DNA of 64,000 nucleotides, from positions 1 to 64,000 of the forward strand of contig NZ_ATNM01000174.1 of assembly GCF_000427295.1 (NCBI RefSeq), read 5' to 3'. The position numbers and the translations under genes are program-made. Positions 1 to 8,699 of this stretch are shown in pieces (position 1 is the first letter of the stretch; each line of letters begins with the position of its first letter). Source of the stretch: Cyclobacterium qasimii M12-11B (GTDB taxonomy: Bacteria; Bacteroidota; Bacteroidia; Cytophagales; Cyclobacteriaceae). The notes beneath the pieces were generated by a model. That model was given only the letters and a program-made list of their open reading frames with translations, ran no database searches and was not told the origin of the DNA.

Positions 1-385
1 ATATGCCACTCCTACGGAGTTTAAATCCTTTTCTAACTGATCCTATTTTCTATAATCTTAACACCCCTTTGGGGTTAGTGGTCTTATTTTACTACCAAAG
101 TCACCTTAATTAAGCCCCAGTTTTTTCTATGACATCTCATCAACTATAATGAACAGCATGTTTTAATAATAACCTTCAAATTCAGTCCGAATCCCGAAGG
201 GATGACAGGTTTATAGAACCAAAATCCATCTCAAATCTAAACCCCAAAGGGGGTGAAAGCCATTTTCCAAACCTGACAAAATCCAAAAAAATGGTTAAAT
301 TAGGATCCCTCTATCCCCTTTTGGAGGGTTTTTATTTGACTAACTAAATAACCCTATCAATCAATATCCTTTCTCAAAATCCCAT
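1..385. repeat. Intergenic region with several short palindromes
   Basis: No gene is visible. The stretch carries several small hairpins with 3-4 nt loops: ACCCC/GGGGT at about 63-75, a TCCC-gaa-GGGA type at about 192-202, ACCCC/GGGGT again at about 241-254, and a CCC..GGG pair near 316-330. The second is followed by a 'gatgacaggtttatagaa' tail. Such 'cccgaaggg + tail' units recur between genes in many Bacteroidota genomes. They are probably REP-like, but no transposase is nearby and a function cannot be given. Confidence 0.5.
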
Positions 386-925
386 ATGGTCTCAAAAATA
401 AAAATCCTGGGAATTTGTGGCAGCGCAAGTCGAAATTCCAGCAATCTATTTCTACTGAAACACCTGGCAGAATTGGGGCAAGTTGAATTCAATATGGACC
501 TGCTTGAAGATTTGGCGGAATTGCCCCATTTCCAAACTGCATTAACGGAAAATAATGTGCCGGAAAAAATCATTGCACTGAGAGAGAAAATTGCCAAAGC
601 AGATGGGATTATTATTTGTACTCCTGAATATGTTTTCAGTATTCCAAGCGGTTTAAAAAACCTATTGGAATGGTGTGTTTCTACTACCATTTTTTCAGAA
701 AAACCTGTTGGGCTGATAACGGCATCAGCAAGTGGTGTAAAAGGCCATGAAGAATTGAAACTAATCATGGAAACCATTCAGGCATCTTTCCTGGAAGGAA
801 CTACCCTTCTCATCCAGGGAATAAAGGGAAAGATTAATACCGAAGGCAAAATAACAGATCAAAATACGAGAAATCAATTGGCAAACTTCCTAACCGCTTT
901 TGTTAATTTGACATCAAAGAGGTAA
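386..925 (+). CDS. NADPH-dependent FMN reductase family protein
   Basis: This 179-residue protein is a flavodoxin-fold NAD(P)H:FMN/quinone reductase of the ChrR/YieF type. The phosphate-binding loop GSASRNSSN lies at residues 12-20, directly after the first beta strand. The second family hallmark TPEY..SIPSGLKNLLEW lies at about 79-96; it contacts the isoalloxazine ring and the dimer partner. Length is normal for the family. The protein should be cytoplasmic and reduce quinones, chromate or azo compounds with NADPH; the true substrate cannot be read from sequence. It starts with ATG and stands alone, convergent with the minus-strand gene that ends at 951. Confidence 0.88.
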   Translation: MVSKIKILGICGSASRNSSNLFLLKHLAELGQVEFNMDLLEDLAELPHFQTALTENNVPEKIIALREKIAKADGIIICTPEYVFSIPSGLKNLLEWCVSTTIFSEKPVGLITASASGVKGHEELKLIMETIQASFLEGTTLLIQGIKGKINTEGKITDQNTRNQLANFLTAFVNLTSKR

Positions 926-950
926 AGGATGGAGAGATCAGGATTTAAAT

Positions 951-2059
951 TCACAACTTTTGAGCTGATTGCAATGTCCTTAAAAAAGAATCAGTATTTG
1001 GTATAATTAATGGTTCCAGCCCAACCCAATCGCGCAAAGCATTTCTGGTGATTATGGCCTGGGAACATCCATCTGTCGTACCGTATTCATCCTTTAATGA
1101 ATTTGCAAAACCTCCATCATTCCGTGAAAATTGAAGTACATTGTCTATGGAAATTTTAATGATATCATTTTTCTCTTCCTCGCTAATGGCAACATAGGGT
1201 TTTATAACGGCCAGTAGGTTTAGTGGATTCCTAACCCAAGTTGAATTGATGCATTCTTCTTCCCGTATGCACTTTAAGGTGCTTTTGAGAATGTTGTTGG
1301 CATTTGGCATTTGCCTATCATATACGCCATAGAGCGTACTGACCTTAAAGGCTCCGGAAAGTTGAACATACAAAGAACTACCACCCAAAAACCATTTTCG
1401 TTTTGATTAGCGGCCAGGAAATCAAACATGGCCTCCACTATTTGTTCCTGTAAGGTTTCTTCCAGGGAGGAGATTACATTTCCTTGAGCAGACAAAGTTC
1501 CTCCTGCCCTCCATGGATTTTCTTCCCAGCCCAAGGTGTCCAACCAATTTTTAAAATTTTCAACTGATTTCAGATGGATAAGGCCATCCTCTTCAGTTTC
1601 ATCATCGTTTTTGATTGTTGGATAAGGAAATTTGGAACTGGCATCTAATCGCCTAAAGGCTCCTTTCACATAACTTAGTGCCCTGCCCCTTCTCATGTCT
1701 ATATTGCGGTGTTCGTTCGGATCGTCAAAGAAACCTGTGTCAGCATCTTGAAAAGATTGCAGGAACCCTACCCATTGCTGCTTGAGTGAATCCGGGATAG
1801 TATTGGTCAACCCATTGTCATCAATTCTACTTATCACCCTGCAAGTAGATTCAATCCTTGGAGCCGTCTTCTTTTCTGGGCTGTCATAAAATCCTCCGGT
1901 AGCAGGATCATACAAATTGGCATAAAAAACAAACAGGTTTTCATATGATTTGTCCAATTGCTTAACTTCTAATAGTAATTCATTGCCCTGCTGACTTTTG
2001 CAACTCAATGAGAGGCCGCTTAATGTTAAAACCGCTAAAAGTAAATAAATTCTTTGCAT
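951..2059 (-). pseudogene. Frameshifted lipoprotein with prenyltransferase/squalene-cyclase-like toroid repeats
   Basis: Two minus-strand frames, 2059-1274 and 1388-951, form one protein once a single base is restored. The N-terminal part opens with a lipoprotein signal (LSLSC, Cys about 20). It runs in phase to ENGFW near 1387, and the second frame continues as GGSSLYVQLSGAF to the stop. Adding one G to the GGG run at 1384-1386 (minus-strand reading) joins them into about 369 residues. Repeats such as GFYDSPE, GFFDDPN, GFWGGS and GGFANS resemble those of alpha/alpha-toroid proteins of the squalene oxidase/prenyltransferase type. No catalytic function is claimed. The break is either an assembly error or a recent loss. 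Confidence 0.6.
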
Positions 2060-2185
2060 GAATTTGAAAATCAGTTTGAGGCGTTAATTGTTGATTTATT
2101 TGACTTCCCTTTATGAAAGGGAAAAGTTGAATCATTTGCGTTAAAGACCACAAATAACCGAATCTAAGGTTCTTGGTCTGGTATT

Positions 2186-2533
2186 TTATTCAAGGTCAAG
2201 GACTATCTTAATGTTCTCCTTTATGATTTCCACCAATTCTACTGGTAAAATACCGACTCTTTTTACAAGCCTCTTATTATCTATTGCTCTAATTTGGTCA
2301 ATCATTACATCACAATCCTGATGCAGATTTGCCATTCCTTTTTGCAAATGAACCCTTAAAATTTGAGCGTCTTTATTAATATTGGTTGTAATTGGACAAA
2401 TAATCGTTGAGGGATGAGGGATTTTGTTAAGGAAATTGGTTTGAACAGTCAATACAGGTCTGGTTTTACCTGGTTCTGTTCCAATCTTCGGGTTCAGATC
2501 AGCTATCCAAATTTCAAATTGATTAATCTGCAT
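2186..2533 (-). CDS. MazF/PemK-family endoribonuclease toxin
   Basis: This 115-residue protein fits the MazF/PemK toxin fold. The first strand has QFEIWIADLNP, followed by the hallmark loop PGKTRPVLTVQ at about residues 22-32, which contains the catalytic-region Arg. A second family strand is STIICPITTN. Members cut mRNA at short specific sequences and slow growth when the antitoxin is lost. The ATG at 2533 was chosen over an upstream in-frame start because it overlaps the antitoxin stop by 11 bp, which suggests translational coupling. Length is normal for the family, and the gene looks intact. Confidence 0.88.
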   Translation of the reverse strand: MQINQFEIWIADLNPKIGTEPGKTRPVLTVQTNFLNKIPHPSTIICPITTNINKDAQILRVHLQKGMANLHQDCDVMIDQIRAIDNKRLVKRVGILPVELVEIIKENIKIVLDLE

Positions 2534-2753
2534 GGTCAATCTGTTCAAAGTCTTTAAGTGTTGCCATTGAATCTTTCTTTACCAAAGCAGATTCTTTTGC
2601 AAGCTTTTTTTCAATTAACAGCCGTTTCTGCATTTGATTATAATGCTCCAAAGCTTCATTTATATACCGGTTTCTGGGCTTCTTTATTCGAGAGAGAATC
2701 TTTTCAGTTTCTCCGAATATAGCATCATCAATTTTCAAGGAGATTGTCTTCAT
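2523..2753 (-). CDS. Ribbon-helix-helix-type antitoxin partner of the MazF-like toxin
   Basis: This small protein of 76 residues starts at the ATG at 2753 (MKTISLKIDD). The longer upstream frame has a hydrophobic, atypical leader and was rejected. The beta strand MKTISLKID and the helix-turn-helix around NRYINEALEHY look like a ribbon-helix-helix DNA-binding domain. The charged C-terminal tail (KDSMATLKDFEQIDHAD) is the likely toxin-neutralising part. It is expected to repress its own operon when bound to toxin. It overlaps the toxin start by 11 bp. Confidence 0.8.
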   Translation of the reverse strand: MKTISLKIDDAIFGETEKILSRIKKPRNRYINEALEHYNQMQKRLLIEKKLAKESALVKKDSMATLKDFEQIDHAD

Positions 2754-2891
2754 TTTTTTACATATTACCCATGTTAAATGTATATACAAAAAGTATATTC
2801 TACAAGTAAATAATAATAATTTGAAAAGATCCAATATTACATTCATACTTGGACTTTCCAGCCATCAGAATGCTTAGTTCTAGATTGAATT

Positions 2892-2932
2892 GTACCCTAA
2901 TGAAATTGTACCCTGAGCCTGTCGAAGGGCAC
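2892..2932. repeat. CCCTGAGCCTGTCGAAGGG-type element
   Basis: The non-coding stretch between the toxin-antitoxin pair and the ThuA-like gene contains the sequence ctgagcctgtcgaaggg, preceded by two copies of 'aattgtaccct'. This short imperfect palindrome is a common dispersed element in bacterial intergenic DNA. The copy sits beyond the 3' end of the minus-strand ThuA-like gene and upstream of the antitoxin. No function is assigned. Confidence 0.45.
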
Positions 2933-2955
2933 AAATCAATCGGTTCGGATAAGCC

Positions 2956-3732
2956 TTAACTCGGATCCCATTCAAGAGTATTTAGTATCACTTTGAGGAA
3001 ATTCGGGTTTTGATAATCTGATTCCTCATGGCCTGCCTGATAATAAAACACCATCCCTTTTCCTTTTGGACGGTACCAGCCTGAAGTAGGTTGAACTCTT
3101 GATCCATCTTCAGTTCTGAAACCAAATAAAACGGTCCTTTGGTCATCGGTAAAGCGCTGATTCAAAAACAACTCCGTATTGACGAGTTGAAAAGCACTAA
3201 ACTCACCCTCGTAATTTGTTTCGTATTCGGATTTAAATGGGATGACTTTTTCATAGTCGATCCCATTACTAGTAATAAAATGGCCGGGATTCAAATTCAC
3301 CATAGAATAGGTCAAATTAGCCAAGACCTTCCACGGATATTCCTGATGATCCCTTGGGTACAATTGAATACCTAAAAAATCAAGCCATTCAGGGTTTTTC
3401 ATTTTGGAAGACGAAATCCCATGATGCAGCACAATTAATGACCCACCTTCCATCGTGTAATCAATCAATACGCTGGTAGTTCTGGGTTTCTGGGTAACAT
3501 GTACATACATAAAAACAAAGTCAAAACCGGATAAATCAGATTCAAGTTCTTCCTCGCTCGTCTTACTGACGAGGTAACCCTGTTCCTCCAAGCCATCTGC
3601 CAGGACATCCATCTCAGGCCAGGTGTCAGAAACAATTAAAACTTTGTTTTGCTGTGCAAAAGCTGAAATTGAAATAGGTATCAGTACGATTAGTACCAAC
3701 AAAAATTTAAACGATGGTGATTTTAGGTTCAT
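2956..3732 (-). CDS. Exported ThuA-like (glutamine amidotransferase-fold) protein
   Basis: The 258-residue protein has a Sec signal peptide (about residues 1-26, ending AFAQ). A ThuA/trehalose-utilisation-like domain follows. It begins with KVLIVSDTWPEMDVLADGLEE and has the family segments MEGGSLIVLHHG at about 92-104 and KGKGMVFYYQAGHEE near 226-240. ThuA-like proteins adopt a class I glutamine amidotransferase fold but usually lack the nucleophilic Cys. In Bacteroidota they are often exported and linked to sugar metabolism. The biochemical role is unknown. The gene stands alone on the minus strand, with a gap of about 200 bp to the toxin-antitoxin pair. Confidence 0.75.
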   Translation of the reverse strand: MNLKSPSFKFLLVLIVLIPISISAFAQQNKVLIVSDTWPEMDVLADGLEEQGYLVSKTSEEELESDLSGFDFVFMYVHVTQKPRTTSVLIDYTMEGGSLIVLHHGISSSKMKNPEWLDFLGIQLYPRDHQEYPWKVLANLTYSMVNLNPGHFITSNGIDYEKVIPFKSEYETNYEGEFSAFQLVNTELFLNQRFTDDQRTVLFGFRTEDGSRVQPTSGWYRPKGKGMVFYYQAGHEESDYQNPNFLKVILNTLEWDPS

Positions 3733-4061
3733 GGTTTTCTATTTTTTCTAAAGCCAAAGTATAGGCATATCCCTACTTTCTCCTACCCTGTAGTTTAGCG
3801 TATGATAACTTACCTTATAAGTTCTCTTAAAGTTAATAATAATGAGTAAACTGTCAGCGCTCCTCCATCAAACCATTTCCTATTAATGCAGGTCATGCAA
3901 TCAATTTTCCTCTCATCCTGCTTAGCAGCAATCATTTTTATTGAGCTTTAGAAGCGTTCCACATCAAAAAACTGTCAAACAATTGCTTTGTGCAATTCCC
4001 TTATCCTTTTGTATTGTTAATAGGTTGGATGAAATTAATTTACCATTCCTACCATCTTGCG
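3733..4061. other. Gene-free stretch
   Basis: About 330 bp between the ThuA-like gene and the AhpD-like gene. It is AT-rich. I see no open frame, clear hairpin or repeat that I could name. It probably holds the promoter of the ThuA-like gene. Confidence 0.4.
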
Positions 4062-4714
4062 CTATTCCTCATCAGCGCTCACATCAAATCTTTCGTTTGG
4101 TAAACCAATAAAACCTCTAATGAAACCATGAACAATTGCAATTGGTAAAAAAAAGAAACCTAATATCAATGTTCTAAATTCGTAAAAGATTGAACTGTCT
4201 TTATATGGCTTTCCTTTTAATCTGGATAGCAATGCACTAAGTGGAATTCCATACATATTTCCAACAATCATCACTTGGGAAGCGGAAAGTATAATTTGTG
4301 CCTTCTCTTCTCCATATTCTTTTACTATAGCATCATAAGCGTATTTCTTTGGAAAACCTCTGGAATCGGCAAAATGTTGAGCAAAAAGGAGACCCTTTGC
4401 CTCTTCAGGCTTAATAAAGTCACCACCTCCTCCTTCACTTAAAAAACTGTTTATTTCTTCATTACCCATCCCTTGACGCAAGGCCATTTTTGCATGACCG
4501 TAGGAGCAGATAGCACAACCATTTACTTCTGTAACTGCCAATTGTATGCGTTTTACAAAATTTTGACAGACCAATTTACTTTTTTATTTGTTCCTAGTTT
4601 TGACATTGCCCTTGGAGCAAAAACAGCAGCACGATACATTTCTTGTAAACTGAATTTACGTTTAAATTCGACTCTTGAACTTATTGTTTTCGGTATTAAT
4701 TTATTGCTCCCCAT
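4062..4714 (-). pseudogene. Frameshifted carboxymuconolactone decarboxylase / AhpD-like protein
   Basis: An ATG at 4714 starts a frame encoding MGSNKLIPKTISSRVEF and on to NKKVN, which then hits a stop. The neighbouring frame takes over from 4574 with LVCQNFVKRIQL. Adding one A to the A6 run (4580-4585) joins them into a 217-residue protein. The AhpD-type redox motif CAICSYGH (CxxCxxxH) is intact. Near the C-terminus is a hydrophobic stretch (RTLILGFFFLPIAIVHG), so the protein may be membrane-associated. The family includes peroxidase-like disulfide reductases and gamma-carboxymuconolactone decarboxylases. The break probably reflects a homopolymer miscall. Confidence 0.65.
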
Positions 4715-4749
4715 TTTCGTTTATTAATTGCATGCATTTTCACTTTGAC

Positions 4750-6396
4750 CTATTCCGAGGCGGTTCTACTGATTTTGGGTACATTTAGTGCTTCTTGCTC
4801 ATCCGGTTTCCTATTTGAGGTTATGTCCGCATCACCGTACCACATTACACCTACCCCATAGCCCATTTCACAATCGGTCCAAGTCCATATTTCCATATCC
4901 AGCTGTAAGGAGGATGAAAAAGGCATACCATCCAGTGCTCTGCTGCGGGTTTCAGTACTAAAACCCTGGCTATTCCTTTCATCACCTGTTTTTCGGTTGC
5001 GTTTATTGTAGACATTAGACCGGGGCTGGGCATGGAAGGGGTGCTCGTAAAAATCAGTGCTTTTCCCGCCCCAGGAGTAGCCATAATAGTCTTCTGTTCC
5101 TGTACCAAATAGGGATGGAAAATCTTCGCCATCTACCCAGATTTTCTCGTCTCCTTCTCCCCACCATCTTTCTACCGGATTCATTACTGTAAGTGCATCT
5201 GCTACATATACCCCACGACCTTTGAGGGTAACATAGTTCCAGTCGGAAAATGGACGGGTGGAAACTGGATACTGTCCTCGCCAAGCAGCATGAAAATACA
5301 TGCTTCTGGTATCCCATTCATAATCATCTACCACAGCATGTAAATCAATGGCTATTGGCTCGCTATCTAAATTTTCAACACTTATACTCGCTGTAGATTG
5401 GTAGGGCATTACCCATCTACTGGTAAGTGTTCCATCTTCCCCAACGGTGTTGTGCCATCCTTGATAGGGATTCAAGCCTATTCCTGAGCCAAAAAAATCA
5501 CCTATTGGACACCAAACGGTTTCTTTTCCATCAAAATTCATTTTAATAATCGTGGAGCGCATACGCTCGCTTTTTTCATAAGAACCAAGTTTGAGTGCAA
5601 GTGTCCTAAGGGCTGCCTCCCCTTCAGGTAGGACTATGGTTTTTTCTTCGCCTGCAAGCAAAGTTGTTTGCACCTTTACCTGCTCTCCTTCACTGTAGTT
5701 GGTTGGGTTTAAGATTTCTTTTCCAACTTGCTCAACCAAATTTTTAGATTTGTCAAAATCTTCCATCGTAAATGTTTTCACAGCTGTTCCTTCCGAGTAT
5801 TGGCGGTAGGTAAACTGATAAAAGAATGGTGGCCCTGTAGTTGTGATTTTACAACTTCTGGCATAGGGTATCGGGAAGAAGGATACTGCTGAGCGCAAGG
5901 ATTGATGGGCAAAGGGATAGGGTATTAGACCCGTTCCATTCAGTAATCCCAAGGCATTTCCTTCTAGCACCGGTTCAGCATTCCCATCCAAATATATTTT
6001 AATCTGTAGGTCAGTATCCGGTTTGTCGGCATGGAAGTAAGGCATCCAGGTACGCACAATAGCTCCCGGCCCATTGTGCTCCATTAACACCCATTCTTTT
6101 TGTTGCTTGTTTTCTTCGGTACGAATAAAATTATGGTCATTTTCGCTGGCATTAAAGTCGCGGTTCTTGAACCAGCCAATACTGTCTTTGGGATCGACCG
6201 ATGCCCGATTATAACTGCTTTGTTGCTTTAGCCGAAAATCTGTTTTGGGAAACCGTGACTGTTCCTCTCTATCCACCATTTCGTTCAACATCGATTCCAC
6301 AGACACCACACTTCTTTCATCAATACATGAAAAGAAAAGACAACATAGCGCAAATGCAAAAATGCTTAACTGAAGTATTTTAGGTAAATGAATCAT
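4750..6396 (-). CDS. GH172 / DUF2961 family lipoprotein
   Basis: This 548-residue protein belongs to the DUF2961 family, now glycoside hydrolase family 172. A lipoprotein signal ends at Cys24 (LFFSC). The N-terminal half has the jelly-roll segment EHNGPGAIVRTWMPYFHAD. The hallmark GTGTEDYYGYSWGG lies near 433-446 and the second jelly roll has RWVMPYQSTASISVEN. Characterised GH172 members act on fructose- or arabinose-based glycans as exo-enzymes or cyclising enzymes, but the substrate here is unknown. The protein is presumably anchored in a membrane facing the periplasm or outside. The gene stands alone and appears intact. Confidence 0.85.
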   Translation of the reverse strand: MIHLPKILQLSIFAFALCCLFFSCIDERSVVSVESMLNEMVDREEQSRFPKTDFRLKQQSSYNRASVDPKDSIGWFKNRDFNASENDHNFIRTEENKQQKEWVLMEHNGPGAIVRTWMPYFHADKPDTDLQIKIYLDGNAEPVLEGNALGLLNGTGLIPYPFAHQSLRSAVSFFPIPYARSCKITTTGPPFFYQFTYRQYSEGTAVKTFTMEDFDKSKNLVEQVGKEILNPTNYSEGEQVKVQTTLLAGEEKTIVLPEGEAALRTLALKLGSYEKSERMRSTIIKMNFDGKETVWCPIGDFFGSGIGLNPYQGWHNTVGEDGTLTSRWVMPYQSTASISVENLDSEPIAIDLHAVVDDYEWDTRSMYFHAAWRGQYPVSTRPFSDWNYVTLKGRGVYVADALTVMNPVERWWGEGDEKIWVDGEDFPSLFGTGTEDYYGYSWGGKSTDFYEHPFHAQPRSNVYNKRNRKTGDERNSQGFSTETRSRALDGMPFSSSLQLDMEIWTWTDCEMGYGVGVMWYGDADITSNRKPDEQEALNVPKISRTASE

Positions 6397-6586
6397 ACGA
6401 TTAAAGATCTGTATACTCCCAAGTTATGCGTTTTTTATCAATTGCGGTAATGCTGACCAATGGGATTTAGGGTGATGTTCAGCTAGGGATATCAATTCGG
6501 CCCCCTTTCACAAATAAGCTACTGAACCAATCAACAAAACCTGACCAATTCTAATAAGAGAAAGCTACCGGAGCTTGAGTCCAATC

Positions 6587-7294
6587 CTAATCGATTGGGA
6601 CAACAATTAACAAAGCCTTAATCGCATCATTGCAGCATAATTGTTTATGCTTTAATTTTGTTTTTTCAATTAGTCTTTGTTCGATTTTGAAAATGAGGTC
6701 ATAAACAAATTTAAAATATAGTTTAGCATTTGTTTTAGCAAATCCCTCCATTTGAAGTGCTTGGAATGTGGGCATTATTTTTTGATTTATTTTGACTTCT
6801 TTTAAATCAGCATTTGGATCCGTGAAACTTCCTCCGAACATTACAGACTCATCCGGTAAATCTTTCAAAATTTCACTGGAATCAGAATGAGAAAATCCAT
6901 TCCTTAACAGTACTCTTACAATATTAAATAAATAATCTTTTTCCGCCTGAGATATTAATTCATGTTTTTTGCATAACTCAATAGATTTTCCAAGTTGTAT
7001 TGAATTATATTTCCTATTAGGTTCTTCAAATACTTCATTCCATTTTTCTAATTCTATGGGACCTATTCCTGTTTCATTATTTATGAGAGCAAGTTTCAAT
7101 AATCTTTCTAATAAATTATTCGTTAAAGTTATGCTGGCACGACTTAATTCGAGAATCAAGCATTTATTTATCTCAAAAATTAAAGTATTAAACTCACAAA
7201 ATATTTTAAGTCTAAATTCAAAGTATTTAGATTGTTCGGGGAAGTTTTTATCCAACTTTTCAATAAAGCTTTTTCTGAATATTTCTTTTTCCAT
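6587..7294 (-). CDS. HEPN-like protein with RNxxxH motif, possible defence RNase
   Basis: I do not recognise a named family for this 235-residue, helix-rich protein. At residues 131-136 it has RNGFSH, which matches the Rx4-6H active-site motif of HEPN ribonucleases, including the common Asn after Arg. It is preceded by a helix LLERLLKLALI (61-71) of the kind seen in HEPN four-helix bundles. HEPN proteins are frequent in toxin-antitoxin, abortive-infection and CRISPR systems. The gene is AT-rich like the neighbouring Detocs-like operon and is read in the same direction about 300 bp downstream of it. The HEPN call rests on a short motif and context only. Confidence 0.45.
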   Translation of the reverse strand: MEKEIFRKSFIEKLDKNFPEQSKYFEFRLKIFCEFNTLIFEINKCLILELSRASITLTNNLLERLLKLALINNETGIGPIELEKWNEVFEEPNRKYNSIQLGKSIELCKKHELISQAEKDYLFNIVRVLLRNGFSHSDSSEILKDLPDESVMFGGSFTDPNADLKEVKINQKIMPTFQALQMEGFAKTNAKLYFKFVYDLIFKIEQRLIEKTKLKHKQLCCNDAIKALLIVVPID

Positions 7295-7314
7295 TTTTTT
7301 TCAGATTATTGCAT

Positions 7315-7590
7315 AGTAGAGCCTGATAGCCTAATTTATTAATTACCTATAAAGACAATAAGAAGCAGACTAACAGTACCTCTAACTGTATATGAAGTTT
7401 TCCTTCACACGGCTTGATCATTTGAGCAAACCGAGCTTCAGCGAAACCCTCACGGGTTTAATTGTCGTGAGCTATTCTAAATGATCAGCAAATTATTTAG
7501 GCAGGATATACACCTATTGGGTTACGATAACTTAGTGGTACGCCAACATATTGAATATGCATAGTATACTGAAGGTTGTTGTGTATACAT
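7315..7590 (-). mobile_element. Group II intron remnant (3' part, no reverse transcriptase)
   Basis: On the minus strand, 7415-7382 folds as a group II intron domain V. It has an AAGCCGUGU / AUAUACAGUU lower stem containing the AGC triad and one C-A mismatch, a two-base bulge, a GAAG/CUUC upper stem and a GAAAA loop. The DNA after it (towards 7315) ends in CUCUACUAU, similar to intron 3' ends. The DNA before it forms nested hairpins: TGATCATTT/AAATGATCA at 7415-7423 and 7479-7487, and AAACCC/GGGTTT at 7444-7459. No reverse transcriptase frame and no clear GUGYG 5' end are visible, so this looks like a truncated copy or an ORF-less form. The exact ends are uncertain. Confidence 0.5.
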
Positions 7591-7592
7591 GC

Positions 7593-8699
7593 TTATTGAG
7601 AGATTTTGAGTTTTTCAAGAACTTCTTCAAACTGATACTTGATAGCTAATAATGAATCAGGATTTTCACAAACAAGATTCCCGAAATTTTTTTTATTATT
7701 ATCGTCCACCTTATGCGTGATGAGTAAGGCTTCCTCCTTAGTAAACCCAAGAGAAACTAAAGATTTCTCATCGAGAATTATTGTATTCAAATCAAGAATG
7801 TTTTCATCAATTTCTATATGATTTTCATCTCTATGGATTAGCCAACCCTTTTCCTTTGCAATAATCCATTGCTGAACATCAACTAAATCTTCTATAGTAG
7901 TTTGAAATACTATACCTTTTTTTTTAATAGACTTCAGTATCGTTGAGTATTTATAGCTATTACTTAAGATTGAGAACGTTTTAGACTCAGCAGAATTATC
8001 TCCTATTAACTCACGCACTTTTTCAATTGCATTGAACCCGGCCAAATCGCCATCAAATATCCCAACCGCTTTCAAATATCTTTCTTCAGTTGAATGTTTA
8101 GCCAACGTTTTTGCCCAAATAACAATCTGCCTTTCGACCCAAGAAGCACCACCACCATAATGAATCGTTTCGATATACACCCTGTCTTCGTAACCCTTAA
8201 AATAATATTTAATAGTGGCTTCAATCAATTTCTTATCAGTGGGGCCTTCGACAAAAATTGTTTCAATACGTTCAGAACTAATTCTTGACTTTACTAGGTT
8301 AATATGATGTATAAGGTCTCGTAAATATACCTTCCAATCTTCCTTACTTGAATCATAGTGCCAAACTTTCCACACTCCTTTGAAATCTTTTTGTAAATGT
8401 TCAAATTGTGTTAAACCAACAATGTACATAGGGATATTTGCCTTGCTCTTTTTCCTGTACATGTTCTTTAATAATGCCTTTCCTCCATCATTAGTGGCAT
8501 CACTATCATGTTTCAAAGGCATTTGTAAATCGGTAATCAGAAGATGGAATTCTTTATTTTGTAGATTTTCAATTGCCTCCTGAACAGAAGACGCTTGACT
8601 AATAGATAAAGTGTCATTAACAACCTCTTGAATCGTCTTGATAATGATTGAAATCTTGTTCAAGTCATCATCTACAATCAAAGCACCTATGTGACTCAT
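7593..8699 (-). CDS. dtcC: DtcC-like effector: receiver domain fused to TOPRIM-like domain
   Basis: This 368-residue protein has an N-terminal receiver domain (about 1-135) with acidic residues D10-D12 and phosphoacceptor Asp57 (LLITDLQMP). A C-terminal domain has TOPRIM signatures: E151 in VEGPTDK, the DxD pair D216/D218 in GIFDGDLAG, and TTIEDLV near 267-273. TOPRIM domains of the OLD, AriB and GajA type bind Mg2+ and cut nucleic acid. The gene overlaps dtcB by 4 bp (ATGA). In Detocs, DtcC is the receiver-effector that kills or arrests the cell when phosphorylated, and the best-known effector there is a PNP-type ATP nucleosidase. The TOPRIM reading is from motifs only. Nothing here suggests a DNA-binding output domain. 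Confidence 0.75.
   Translation of the reverse strand: MSHIGALIVDDDLNKISIIIKTIQEVVNDTLSISQASSVQEAIENLQNKEFHLLITDLQMPLKHDSDATNDGGKALLKNMYRKKSKANIPMYIVGLTQFEHLQKDFKGVWKVWHYDSSKEDWKVYLRDLIHHINLVKSRISSERIETIFVEGPTDKKLIEATIKYYFKGYEDRVYIETIHYGGGASWVERQIVIWAKTLAKHSTEERYLKAVGIFDGDLAGFNAIEKVRELIGDNSAESKTFSILSNSYKYSTILKSIKKKGIVFQTTIEDLVDVQQWIIAKEKGWLIHRDENHIEIDENILDLNTIILDEKSLVSLGFTKEEALLITHKVDDNNKKNFGNLVCENPDSLLAIKYQFEEVLEKLKISQ

Noticed and set aside
4473-4727. Plus-strand frame across the AhpD-like gene
   Set aside because: It is opposite to a recognisable family gene and has no family similarity.
5054-5317. Second open frame on the minus strand inside the GH172 gene
   Set aside because: It is a shadow in another phase of a well-supported gene, with no start signal and a skewed composition.
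7382-7487. Simple terminator or integron attC site
   Set aside because: The hairpin shape (two-base bulge, AGC triad, GAAA-type loop) fits a group II domain V better, and no attC core sites or integrase are seen. A terminator role cannot be excluded.
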